DNA from: Anaspis maculata
Taxonomy: Eukaryota; Arthropoda; Insecta; Coleoptera; Scraptiidae
NCBI GenBank assembly: GCA_949128115.1
Contig: OX421964.1
Span: forward strand, 48,710,601-48,774,600
Reading direction: 5' to 3'
DNA length: 64,000 nt
Shown: positions 46,401 to 59,000 of the stretch, one piece after another
Layout of the letters: every line of letters starts with the position of its first letter
How positions within the stretch are numbered: position 1 is the first letter of the stretch
The notes under the pieces: generated by a model
Told to the model about the DNA's origin: nothing
Databases searched by the model: none
What the model saw: the letters and a program-made list of their open reading frames with translations, nothing else
Made by a program: the position numbers and the translations under genes

Positions 46401-46948
46401 ATGGGTCCCAGATAAACGCAACGCCCGTTAATCCGCCCTCCACGCTTGCATAGAAACGGCACCGGCACGTGAATTACAACACCAGATAAGGCCAGAGAGA
46501 GCGAGAGACCGACCGAAGATTACATTCGTGGTATACATTCGGTCTAAAAGTGTACTCGAAGGTACAACATCTTAATTTCCAGCGAGTTTTAACGAGAACA
46601 CGTGATTATAAGATCCAGATTTAGAGACACCTGCACTATACTTTCGCTCGTTTCTCCCTCCAGTTTACCTCGTAGTGCCGTGGTTAATGATCACTTTTCA
46701 GCGGAGTTTTACACATTGTGATAAAAGCATGGAACTTTGCATACATGGTCTAGAGACTGTGCTCTTGCTCTACAATACAAGAGGTGGCGCCACGACAAGA
46801 ACCGCCGTGTGCTGTCAGAATTGCCATTTGTCTATTTTTCAAGGGCAAAAACTGAAGGCGGGTATCAGATTGATTCAAATGTAACGTTTATCGATGTATT
46901 AGACCTTCACAGTAGAGCTATTACAACAGATGACAATATTGTAAAAGT
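43467..46948. other. No gene supported; GC-rich and low-complexity patches
   Basis: A GC-rich island at about 44340-44620 includes CCTCCTCC runs and overlapping long ORFs on both strands, probably compositional. A (GGC)7 run lies at about 45632-45652 and a CAG run at about 46090-46107. A GT-rich patch occurs near 44655-44685. At about 46680-46790 there is weak similarity to the left end of the 14198-16360 palindrome (AAAGCATGGAACTTTGCATAC, GGTGGCGCCACG). A host exon could hide here but I see none. Confidence 0.3.
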
Positions 46949-48025
46949 AGTCCGGAGGCTAGTGGCAAATTTAGGCCACAACCTTGCAAATCATGATTAA
47001 GCGATGCCATTGGGAACATAGGCTCTCTAGACCCCAAAGTCAATTTCTAGAGGTGGGACCACTACCCCACGCCTTGCGGTTCCCCCTTTTGAAAAATTTG
47101 AGCTGTCTCATTTACTGAATGAACTATATCTCTGGAACTAATGTAGGTAGAAAGTTGCGGTTTGTACTCAGATCTAGAGAGCTCAGTATCCTACTCAGAT
47201 TTTCGGTTTTGAGGTTATGTTGCTGAAATTTTGATTAAAAACTGCGTTTGTGTTGCGGAGAATTTGTTTTTTCACGATGTAAAGTTGCTGTCGTGATTTT
47301 GTTGTTGCTATATGTTGAAAGTTTTGCAAGATATTTTGAGGTTGGTTGCATTTAATTCTATTATTATGTGAGGGTAATAACTATTTGAGTAGGTAGTGTC
47401 TTCCGCGCTTGTCTTGTGTGGGTACAAAATGGGTCCGATATTTAAACTTATGGACTGTGACTGGACTGCTGATCACAAGCAAAAAGATATTGATTGGAGC
47501 AAGTGTATTCCATGCCAAGAAAATAAGAACGATGACTTGCGTGATCCAAGCAGAAACACAAGAGTGAATGAAGACGGATACGCAAAACTGGCTGGTAACT
47601 TGCAGGAGTTTTTGAAAATAGGAAAGGCTCCATTGGGCGTGGGTGTCAAGTTGTTGGAAAGTGATGGTGGTGTCGCCGAAAATTTGAAAAAACATAAAGC
47701 TGTTTGGCATAAATCGTGCCGAATGTTGTTCAAAACCAGTAAACTCGACAGAGCCACAAAAAGGATCCAATCCGAATGTGACAAAGAGAAAGTCCTGTGA
47801 TCTCTCTAAAGAAAACTAGGAAAAGTATAATTGCTTACACTCCGGGTACCTGCTTGCTTCGCCACGAAAAATCAACCAGATCAAACGTATTGAGTACAGT
47901 GACTGAGGAGGGAGCCTGTAAAATAACTGAGTGCGCGAAGCAGCTTAGAGGCACACAAATCCTTACGCACTCTGTAAGGGACCGGCCTTAAGGAGTCGGA
48001 AGATGTTGAAGACTTCGGTGAAAAC

Positions 48026-49100
48026 TATAGGTTTGTTTTGGCAGCGAGTTGCGGACGGTTTGCTAACTGTGATTCAGCGCGCATACTCGACTCCAACCAG
48101 TTTTCAAGTGGTTGGAAAGTTTTTGCTGCAAGAACGCGTAGCGAGCGGTTCCAGTTGAAACTAGGGACACAACAACTTGTCAAGTTTTCCCCGCCAAGCC
48201 GAGGTCTTATTTAAGGGGTTTCTGATGCGACTAAAAAAGTTGTCGACGGAAATCGGTTTTATTTTATTTTTTTCGTCAAGTACAAACTCATCCAAAAAGA
48301 AAATGTACAGACATTGCTATCAAATTTTGAAAATTTCCAAAATATTTTGAAAATATTTGAATTTGATTTTTGAAAATTCAAGAACTAGATAGCATTGACA
48401 ATGTATCTTTCCTCAAGAAAGTCGCATGCAATTTAAACTTTCTATTTTCAAAAAAAAGGTACCAAAAATGACTTCTACTAATTCACTTTTTCATGTCTAC
48501 GAGAATTCATTTTTGGTGCCTTTTTTTGAAAATAAAAAGTTCATATTTGGCATGCGACTTTCTTGAGGAAAGACACATTGTCGATGCTATCTAGTTTTTG
48601 AATTTTCAAAAATCAAAATCAAAAATTTTCAAAAATTAGCAATATCCGTACATTTTCTTTTTGGAGGAGTTTCTACTTGACAAAAAAAAAACCGATTCCC
48701 TTCAACAACTTTGTTAGTCGCATCAGAAACCCCTTAATAAATTTACCGAATTAATGTAAATATGTAACTTTCAGCGGGTAAAACTATTTTAAATTAACCT
48801 CGAAAATGCGTCTTTATTTACCTTTCTGTCACACTGTCACATTACGCGCCACGCCATCAATCAAAGATCGCCCGATTGCGAAGAAAGGCGTACGCATGCG
48901 TCTGATCACCAGTTTCTTTTCAATTCTCAAACTCCTCTGACCGTCCACAAACTGTTTTCGAACCGTTGGAGGCACCTGCCCAAACAGCTTACCAACAGTT
49001 GGCAACTCGAAGTTTACACTGCCCGAACGGCTTAACGGAAGCGCGCAGAATCCAAACGGTTGGAAACGGTTGTGTATCGCTGCCAAAACAAACCTTATAT
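48026..49100. mobile_element. Palindromic element inserted in the decayed gene, TATAGGTTTGTT ends
   Basis: TATAGGTTTGTTTTGGCAGCGA at the left is mirrored by TCGCTGCCAAAACAAACCTTATA at the right (one extra base). Inner arms hold mirrored GTTGGAAA and GAACGGTT-type motifs. The centre holds the TTAA MITE. The ends share TAGGTTTGTT with the 142-bp hairpin at 61517-61658. Confidence 0.7.
48215..48733. mobile_element. TTAA-flanked palindromic MITE, complete
   Basis: The left end GGGGTTTCTGATGCGACTAA is mirrored exactly at the right end. TTAA stands on both sides (48211-48214 and 48734-48737). The palindrome is 519 bp, nearly self-complementary, centred near 48475. Same family as 22332-22820. TTAA targets fit piggyBac- or Kolobok-type transposases acting in trans. 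Confidence 0.85.
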
Positions 49101-50073
49101 CTCAGCTGCTAGTTTACCACGCAAGGAAAAGGTCTAGAGGACACACCAGAAAGCACTCCAAACTTCAAGAGACTCCTGTTCCACAATATGTTGCTTAGAA
49201 GTTGTACGGCACAACCAGGAAGGAGCAATTGATTGACATTCATTTCAAGCTTGGCCTTAGTCTGTCTTATGACAGACTGCAGACAAAACTGGATGACATG
49301 GTCCTGAAGGCGTGTCACCTATACAGGGAACAAGGCGTCGTGTGCCCCAGCACACTGAAAACAGGAATTTTTACTACGACTGCTGCCGACAACATTGATA
49401 AGAACACCAGTTAGAATCATGATTATACCTATCAAGTTCACAGGCCTCTAGAACTGTATGTTTAATAATTCTGAGACCAATATAACCACGCTAGATGCCT
49501 CTGGGCACTTTGGTGGCCACGTTGCATGGCTCTACGTTGGTGACGTGCATGTTAAGAAGAATGGAGAAAATCTGCAGAGCGTGGATACTATGGTTGTGGA
49601 TTTGTCGCCTCTGCGCCCCCTTTGGGACCTTCGAATGGGCCTAATTTGGAGTTCACAGTAAAAGAAAGGTTACAGGGCTCAAACATTTTTTCACCATACA
49701 ACATTTGGGCCAAATGTAACCAATTCCATTGTCCACTTGTCGGAATTTACCTTATTTGTCCCCGCAGCCACTTCAGGGGCTCCTACAGGGCCCATAGCTC
49801 CATCCGGGGTTCTGGCCGACCCAGGTGTATTCAAGTGGTAGAATACGCACAATCTGAGCCAAGCCGCAACTTTCTATCTTCATTAGTTCCAGAGATACAG
49901 CTCATTCAGTAAATGGGACAGCTCAAATTTTCTAAAGAGGGGTAAGGGGGGACCGCAGGGGCTGGGGTCGTGGCCCCACCTCTAGAAATTGACTTCAGGG
50001 TCTAGAGAGCCTATGTTCCAAGTGACATCGCTTAATCAGTATTTGCAAGGTTGTGGTCGCTAACCTCCAGACT

Positions 50074-52946
50074 AAATAAAGGTGGGGTGAATGGGAGAGG
50101 ATAGTTCTCTACTCTACGAGTACTCTACTGTGTATATTTTGGAAAGTGGTCCATAAATAAGTTTACACCCTTTTGACCAACATGGAACTCAGCCGGCGGC
50201 ACCATTGATCAGCTGGCTGCCCGTTTCCCAAAAGCACTTCGGGGTAAGTCTACCGAACGGAGACGTAACCATTTTAGCAGGGAAAAAGCTCCTGTTCAAG
50301 CTCTTTTATCGTTTCTCAACTGTCTTTTGCGGTGTAGGTCACTAGGACATACGGAGCAAGGATGAGTGGACGGCACCCAGGCCACATCTTTCAAAGATGA
50401 TCTTGATGACACGAACGCTGTAAGGAAATCGACTGATGGTTTAGACGCCAAGACGTTACCCTATTTGTTACCTTAGAGAAAGGCACCCGGAAAGGAAGCA
50501 CGATACATCTCATACCTAGGTCTATTAACCATATTGGCACAGGAGCTTTAGTTGTCTCCGATGTGCAGGTTTCATGAAAGAGACAGAACATCCTGTCGCG
50601 AATTATGGAACGACAGGTGACCGACCTTTCAAGTTTCAGCGGGGGCACCGAAAGGATAAGGCTCACCTCTGAGCACACATCTGCCTCCCCAACATGAACT
50701 AAGCCACAGCGCATCGTGAATGTGCGGGTACTTTAAGATTCACGAAAATGGACAGCTCTCTCCTTACAGTTATTTCCATTTTGTATTTAAGATTTGCCGA
50801 ATGTTTGATATGCTCACATCATTACATCGTGCCCTTACGGCCCTAAGGTATTCAACTCCACAACCCCATTTCGGATTAGAGACGCATAGCTTTTCACAAA
50901 CATACATACAAGAGCAAAAAGTGTAGTACAGTCGGAACACGTCGACACGATCTATTTACTGCGAGTGAACAAGAATTGAAATCGAAAATCCCGGCTCTTT
51001 CCCGGAGAGGCGAAAAACATTTCAAACTTCTTGCACGTGATAGTTCGACACTGATGGCGGAAAAAATAGTCGCGGGCGGCTGCTGGCAAGGTAAGAAACT
51101 GTGGTGCCCGGGCGTATGCATATATATTACATGAATTTCACAACCAGCGAGTGTACGCTTTTTTATTATCTACCTCGTTCTACCACACTGTACCGACGAC
51201 ACCACTAGGCCACCCCCCTCGTGTTTCGATCTTCTTTCTTCACACACACACACACACTGTGCTGGGGGGCGCTTTATGGTGGCCCAGTGGTTTGATTGTG
51301 ACTGTTACTGGGAGGTTTGACAACGTACATTTGCATAACCGTACGCGCCCCTGTGCTCTTGCAGAGTGCTTTTTTAACATCGCATACATGCGATACTAGG
51401 TATATACCTCGGCTTTTCATCGAGATTGTGCATGGTAAAAAAGCAAATTTATTACTGGTGTGTTTCGTGCCAAATCCGTCGGAGCAAAAAAAGATAGATC
51501 CAAGCTGCTGTATTCTAGGTCGTTCATTTTAAATTGCAATTAAGGGATTTGTCCGCGGGAGTACTATCCAGGATAATGTTTCAACAAAGAGCTTTCAGCT
51601 GTAAAACATGATAATGATGATGATGATGGTGACGCAGTACGTTAGAAACTTCAGGGCGGTTCTTGATATGCCACCATAATCAAATTGCTGCATGAACAGC
51701 CAGGCAGATCAAAAACGAGTAACATATTAATTAGCTTCAGCTACAGCATCCGACCATTTAGATGGAACGAAACCTCTCATTACCGCGGTGGGATTTCCAG
51801 GCCTACTAAGAACTGCCAGTGCTGTCACAGATGTGGCGATTTTCCAAAAAAATCGGTTCAAAAATTCATGGTACGATTGACAGTGTATAATCCCGACTAG
51901 TTGTATTTTCCGCTTTGGAATTATAGCTCAAAATATTCCTGAAACATTATCGAAAATAATCGCACCACTTATGGTATATATTATATTACTACTGGACTAC
52001 TAATATGCCTTCGTGTTCTTCTACATTGAATCAAGTTATGTACTGATGATAGAAATTTGAAGCAAAACTGACCTTGTAGTTGCAGTAGAGATGACTTACT
52101 GCGATAAATATAAGTTTTTTCAATTTAATTAACAATGCACGATGCAACGGGGGGCACTTGAAAATTCATCAAGAACCGCATCATGAAAGGAGAACTGGGG
52201 TCCCACATCGCATGGAGTAGAATTTCAACCGCCAGTTTATCCAGCAGCCAGGCTTTCAGCGGAGATCTGGTCTAGCAGCCAGCACCATTCCAGGTCATCA
52301 GTGGCCATTACGTTTTCGTTGCAGCATCGATGATACGTAGTAAGCCTGAATTTAATTAAAACCGTGGAATAGTCGACGACACTCCAACATAATAAACGCT
52401 TAATAGGACACAAGAGCCAGGAATGGAATGCCACGTTGGGGTCTTCTGGACACCTTTGCATTGCTTACTCAAGTTTAAAAGCTAGGCATTATTTTTGTTT
52501 CGTCTTCCCCAGCTATTATTTAAATTGATAGTATATTATTCAATGAGCGTGTACCGTGTAATGATGGCTAATATTCAAGAGGACGAGCCGTAGGCGTAGG
52601 CGAGCTCCGTATGGAGCCAGGCTCCCACCGTTCCGCTCCACACTATCTGTGGACAAAATGGCGGAGGTCGCCATGACAGCTCAAGTACATCGGCAGCCCT
52701 ATTTCTGCCTTTCGGAGCGCCTACGCACCGCGTGCGATGCTCGACACCGCTAGCCACACGTCGCTGATCACGTTGCCATGCTGCCCATTGTCACGGCTGC
52801 TTCTGCTCGACCTGTAGCCCTGGGGCGCCGCCTGTTCTCCGGCCCGAGCTTCGGCTGACCTTCCCGTGCAACGCGCTATCGAGCGCAACCAGCCTTGCAC
52901 GACAGAGACGGGCCCCACACGCTCCCCGGCGTCATGGCGCAATCGC
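50074..52946. other. No gene supported
   Basis: An (AC)n run is at about 51241-51258. ORFs at 50391-50714 (minus) and elsewhere have no motifs. From about 52570 the sequence becomes GC-rich. Confidence 0.3.
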
Positions 52947-53058
52947 CGAAGCCTTCAGCATCACCGAATTTTTACTTCCCTTCGGAGACGCCGTGCTGAG
53001 CTCCGAAGCCTTCAGCATCATCGAATTTTCACTTCCCTTTGGAGACGCCGTGCTGAGC
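52947..53058. repeat. 56-bp tandem duplication
   Basis: Two units (52947-53002 and 53003-53058), each starting CCGAAGCCTTCAGCATCA and ending CGCCGTGCTGAGCT, with a few base differences. They lie in a GC-rich patch of unknown nature. Confidence 0.85.
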
Positions 53059-56000
53059 TAAGTGCTTACATTGCTCAAGTGTGATTGGCGTGTGATTGTC
53101 GGCCTAACCTTTTCTCGTCATTTCTGTAACTTAATTATTTTGCTAAAATCGTGAAACCCCGTTGTGAGCTTTGATTCTGACCGGACAGCCCTCGGCGTCC
53201 GGTCAGCTGATGTCTCGTATTTTTGTGCCTCCAGCATTTCACCGTGGTAATGCCTGCCACTAAACTGATCAACGCCTGTGTGCAAATAACCGATCTGAGG
53301 TCGTTGACCCTGTCGTCAATTATAGTTCCCTTTTTTTTTTCATTTGTCGAGGCCTAATAATCTGCCGGTATTTTGTGTTGTTTCAGGACGTCGGTCAGGG
53401 GGCACCCTCCTGCCTCCTTATTCACTTCAGTGTCCGCTGCACTGCATAGAGGCACCAGGTGCGAAGCAAGCCCTTTTCAGCAGTGACGCCAAGATGGCAT
53501 AGTGAGCTAGCCGGTAACATCATGTTGGGCCACCTAGATGCCGCATCGCTACAATAAGAGTGGGGACCCGGCCGCCGACGGTCCTTGAAGAACACAGAAG
53601 CCAGACTGGAGCAGATTTTAACTCCAAAAGGACCTCGGTGACGTACACTTTTGTTTTATAATTCATTCCCGTATCTACGTAGTTTCAAGGGCCTTCTGCC
53701 ATAACTATTGTAGCTAGGTTGCTGGCCTAGCAATGAGATGTTTTCCTGACAGGTTCTCAATAGATGTCCCTGGTAGTTCGTAAGGGGCTGAGAAACATTC
53801 AATTATCATAAATTGGCGACACTGACGCAGTTCGGCTCGTTCGGCTGCCATGATATTTCAGCGGGTGTTTAGAATGTGATGGTTCTGCAACAGCTTGTGG
53901 TCGTTGCCATAGAGTCGTTGCCAAATATGCCGAATGCTAAATTGTCTATGTGGCAGCTGTTGTCAGTTCCAAATTCCCCATTCCCGTGTCATCACGCACG
54001 TCCTTTGTACGGAAGCTTCTTGGTGCTGAACAGCTTGGTATAAATGAAGATACAATAATAGAAATCGATTGAAATGGAACACAATTTTCTTATTGCTGGG
54101 TAATGTGACGAAATTTCGGTATGAATTTCTGTTCACACAAAGAAGAGAGAAGCACGCACCCTGTGGAAGGCGCGGCCACAAATGGTTCTGTGAATAACTT
54201 CGTAGCTTGAGAGGCTGAAGAGACTAGAAGGTGTAGTGCAGACTGCAGACTACAACCAGAGAATAGCCACAACCACTGAATTGAACGTAAACTTCAGCCC
54301 GCTATTCGAGGAGGTCGAGTGAAAGCCATGCAAACTATTTCAGGAATGTTTTTAATAAACAAGACTATGTAGAAATTACCAGGTTTTATAAATTATTCTA
54401 ACTCGTATTCTCATGTCGCCTTTTCTTTCACACGAAGCAGGAAGTAGGAGGAGACCAGAACCATAATACCCAAACTAAACTCTGTTGAGCATCTTCAGAT
54501 AAGCACTTCGGCGAAGTGTTGAATTCAAAATTAAGTAGCGTCAGTTGCACTTTCTTATTCCTTGATCTTATAGGCATGGTTTTGCTGCAGTTCACGTTCG
54601 TTGTGATTGTTCAACGAACAAAGAATAGCCAGCGAAACTCAACACTTCAGACTTTGACACTTTTGAGAAACGTCGCCCAATTTTTTTGGTTACATTTCAA
54701 TTTTGAACGACAACAAGCAGTCGGTTGAGTTGTCAACATACAGAACACAAATGTTCCCAAGCCCCTTACGAACCACTAGGGACATCTAGCAGAGTTTCTT
54801 CAATTACGCTGAAAACATCCCATTCTAGCATTAGCTTGTATCATAGGCAGCTTGATTATACCCCGATCTACCTGAAACAAGTAATTTCAAATTGCCATAA
54901 TGCATCACTGAAATCAGTCAAGTCAAACTTCGCAGACGGGAGGTATGACATAGGCTCTTAGGCAGCTAGGTACATGTGGCGCTATTTCTCGGCAATCGAA
55001 TTCGCGAATAGCAGCTATGTGGCGGTTTTGTTGGTATTTGATGTATTTATTTATATCCTCACATAGTGTTCTAAAAGCTACGTCTTCACATACTCACTAA
55101 TGGTATGTATATGTGGTCCTGAAAATAGAAAATAGTATAGGGAAAAGAGATCCAAATAATAAATTTCCTCCCATTGTGCCTTCTTCGAGGAAACACATAA
55201 ATCAACTTATCAATATAGGCAATAAAAAACGGTAAGAATGTATAATAGCGAGTACGATTCCCGTTTTCCAAGAGATGGATATGCAAGTGGGGCCGCTTCA
55301 GAACCCATTTCGAAGATCTACTGCCGCGATATGCGTCCGCTCTTCTCTCGCTGGAGGCTCCCAGGAATCGATCAGGTATATCACGCAGGAGGAAAGGTCC
55401 GAAAGCCCAGGTTATCCTCCACAAAAGGATTGAAAACTATAGATTTTTCCATTAAAATCCGGGCACTTAGATAACGTTTGCGCGATTTATCGACATGAAT
55501 AAACCAATCGAAGGAATCCATGCCGGTGTGGTGAGATAAAACCATAAAAGGTCAGGTGAATTTCGGTACCCTGCCTATAATAGTATGCGCATGATGGCGA
55601 CTAGGGAGGAATCAAGTAAATATTGGGGGCTGCCACACACGAGAATTACGTGTTCAAGGGAAAAATATGTGTGCCAGTCTAGGTACCAAGGATCAACGGA
55701 TATTCAAATGCAGCGCGCAGAGGGGGCCAGAATGAAATTTTCTGGGCTGTGCTGGTTGGCTACACTGAATGTGAAATTGCTTGTGCCCTAGAATACACCG
55801 CTCCGTAATGGCGCAGTATAAATCTTTCCACTGGAATATGAACATCATGATGTACAGCCTGTCTGCTATGCCAACGACGGACGACTTAAATGTCTAATAT
55901 CCCACACTTTTTTATACGATAAAATATATGACACCACACACACACACACATCCACACACTAAAATCGCGCGTAATATGAAGAAAACACACATCAACTGCA

Positions 56001-59000
56001 TCCTTTTTCAAATCTCTAGAGTCGTGCTAGATAACCTCAATCTGTTCCATCATCCTAATGAAGACGAAAATCCGGCTGAGCCGCAAGCAAAGCTTCGAAT
56101 CTCTACTGCTTGATAGACGCCTGTGCGGTAGTTGAGGCATTATAGCACATTATTGAAGTATAAGTTTGTAATGGAATGATAAAGTGATGTATACCGTGAA
56201 TTTTAATATAAAATACACTTTTTGATACTGATCCCAGTTTAAAGTGGCCAAAAATCCACCAACTTCAAATCGATGTGAAATGCTTGAAAATAATCGGATT
56301 GTGAAACACTTTACAGGAAGTTCAAAATACATGTATCGCCTTCCAAAAGCTACAACTACTTCTATAGGTCATGATCATGAGTCATGACAAGAATATTTTT
56401 CATATAAGTTAATAATGGTCTCCTTCACACTCTCACAGAGCTAGTACTTACAGGAAAATCAAAATATCTTGAAAACAACGCAATGTAGAGCAATGAAGAA
56501 AAAAAATCTATAAAATTGTCAAAAACTACAAGCCACTACTTGTTATTCATTCTGATGTAAGTGGCAATCATTTGAAAAAAAACGAAGTCGGTTCGCTTTT
56601 TAGAACTTTAGGATAATGCGTTAGAAAGTACCTATGTGTTTCTTTGTGGAATGGTTTGTGAACGGCATCTAGGTATATTGGGTAGGAACACTAGAACCCC
56701 GTCATCGTACTGAAAGCACCCTCCACAGTGAAAAGAAAACAATTTTGGTGCGAAATTGACGTTTTAAAGGTTGGCCAATAAATTCCAAAAGTAAAATTGC
56801 ATGTCTACGATATTGCCGCACGTACGTACTATATACGAAGCGAAGTTTTATAAATCAAATCGATACTTTACAGCGGCATTCCGATACATTTCCGGGTGTC
56901 GGATATTTTCCGCGTCGGCCTTAAAAACCCCTCGACCGAATTGGCAACAGAGAATTTCCCTTGTAAAAGTTTACTGTCGCGAAATTAAACAGATTCCCAT
57001 CAGCTCACAAAAGCGCACCCCTTCCCTCTACCGATACACAATTCACAGCAGCTGATCGCTGAAAATGAAATAATAAGATAATGCCTCCGGGACAAATGGA
57101 TGTCCCCGGAATTAGGTTTTTGTATTGTATCATTGAGACAAACCCCAAGCGATCGAATGGAGCTCTCTCTCACTCACCAGAAAGGGTGCAGAAGCATCCA
57201 CTAATAATTTCGAAATGAGGCTGTACATTGCAGATATACGCTGTCTGATTTCTACATGACTCGGGTGGGCTGTGTTTCTGGTCGCCATCGGCCGATCGCG
57301 GCTTGAATCGCAGCCCACTAGAAGCATGTAGAGATCAGACAGCTTTTATATTGCATTTTACTGGGGTCGCTGAGAACTGATATAGAGAAAAAGGTCCTTC
57401 TGAGTCACATCATCACTCACGCCAAAGATGACCAAAGACTAAGCACTTATATTTTTGCATTCAGATTTTACTGGATAAGAAACTTCGAGGACTTCAACGA
57501 GTGAGGAGGGACTTTAGGGCGATACTAGCTTCTCTTGTGAGGCTCAGACGGACCCAAGGGATGAGTTGAGATTTTCACCTCATCTTGAGATTTTTGATAC
57601 CGTCACGGGGTGCATGTAGTGTGGTTTGCTTATGGTATCCTCTGTACAACTTGGAGCTAGAGCGTAGTGGTGAGTGTCAAGCTATTTCTTGAGCAAGACC
57701 AAGAAGAATAATCGCAATGGAGGACATCTGTGACCCGCGAAAAGGCAGTGGCAAGGGAGAGTGTTACGGTTTCAGAAATCGACTTGGCGATACAGAATAA
57801 TGAAACCAGGGGAACCAAAAAAAACAAAAGAGAGTTGGTTGTTATTTTCGGAGGCTCCGGCTGATTTTGCAAATAAAGATCCAATAACCATCGACCGAGT
57901 AGCGATTCAGTGTTCCTCTGCTGTTCCTGTTGATGGCAAGCAGTACCACCAGTCATGTGATGTGCCTCGAGAACCAAAATTAAGAAAAGCGACGCTGAAC
58001 GCCACTCCTAGAACGCCGCACCGCCTTTGGTTGACAGCAACTGTCAGTAATCGTCAACTTCGTTGAAGTGACCATCTCGGTCCTATTTCTCTCGTCTGTT
58101 CAGATGCCAGAGCGTATGGTGAGCTTCTGGAATGTCCAAAAATACCAAATCAGTTCACTACCTTACCGTCCAATCGGCGTCTTCACCAACGTTGTCAGTT
58201 GGTCCAGATTATCAAGACCCTGCTAATCGTTGCGGTTGTCCCGAAGCTCATGCGTTCAAGATTCGTTGATGGGCAAACCAAGTGTTGCCTCTTATCTTTT
58301 ATTTTACTGTTTTAGAATAAGTTACCTATTTGACATTTAGCGTGTTGTTGTTATATGTATTATTATTGTCTCTGCGTGAAGTAAGAGACGTTATTAGGGG
58401 GTAGCTATACCGGTTTACTACACTAATTACCCTTGGGGTAGGACGGCAGTCAGTTGTTTTTCGTGTAGGTACTCTGTTTCAGTGTCATCGCTGGAGCTTC
58501 GTTGGGCCCTTCGAGTTCTCGCAGCGTCATCGAAAGGGTAGGTACCTATATACGTTATAGTTTGTAAGCCAACTCTCGCGGTATTGCTCACCCTTCCTAT
58601 TGGCGTCCTCTGCGCAACGCCCCTTTATTTTTGTTAACACGCCATGTCAAGTTGAACTGTAAATATTCTTGAACCTTTTCTTCCCGATCATAAACCTGAT
58701 TTTTTGTAGTTTATTCTGTATTTTTAATTCTCCCAATTCCAACTATCCCCACCTCGGAATCAATCACTTTCAATTACGATTTCAACCCGTAATAAGAAGG
58801 AGAGTTTGCTGAAGAGGAAATGTACTCATGACTATAGCAACATTTTTCTAAATCTTCCGTGATCTTCCGAACAGTTCAACATATCGAGTTCGTTCTTTCA
58901 TTAATCGAATGTCATCTATTTTGGCTCGATACCAACGACATTTGTTTTGTCTTTTTTTTTTCTTTTCAGTTTTTTCTTGCTTCTTGTTGCTTACGTTGAT

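Larger units (their letters stand above)
47429..49414 (+). pseudogene. Decayed mobile-element protein gene, interrupted by an insertion
   Basis: 5' part (47429-47800): begins MGPIFKL, then CIPCQENKNDDL, DPSRNTR, GYAKLAGNLQEFLKIGKAPL and HKAVWHKSC. This is a pattern I know from large uncharacterised proteins repeated in insect, cnidarian and other metazoan genomes. A frame change near 47800 leads to a second segment (to 48000) with KITECAKQLRG. After the 48026-49100 insertion, the downstream part resumes at about 49102 with ETPVPQYVA, a stop, then TTRKEQLIDIHFKLGLSLSY, EQGVVCPSTLKTGIFTTTA and DNIDKNTS, which fit the next section of the same family. At least one frame break, one in-frame stop and the insertion make it non-functional. 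The biochemical role of the family is unknown to me. Confidence 0.6.
46949..50073. mobile_element. Composite element with 285-bp inverted ends and a decayed gene
   Basis: The left end contains CCACAACCTTGCAAATCATG, GGAACATAGGCTCTCTAGA and AATTTCTAGAGGTGGG. All are mirrored at 49950-50060. The arms span about 46949-47235 and 49830-50073. Between them lies a broken protein gene and another palindromic insertion (48026-49100). Terminal inverted repeats plus an internal gene suggest a degraded, once-autonomous DNA transposon. Target duplication was not identified. Confidence 0.7.

Noticed and set aside
52947..53650. Possible LTR retrotransposon leader in the GC-rich patch
   Set aside because: No primer site complementary to a known tRNA 3' end and no gag motif could be found.
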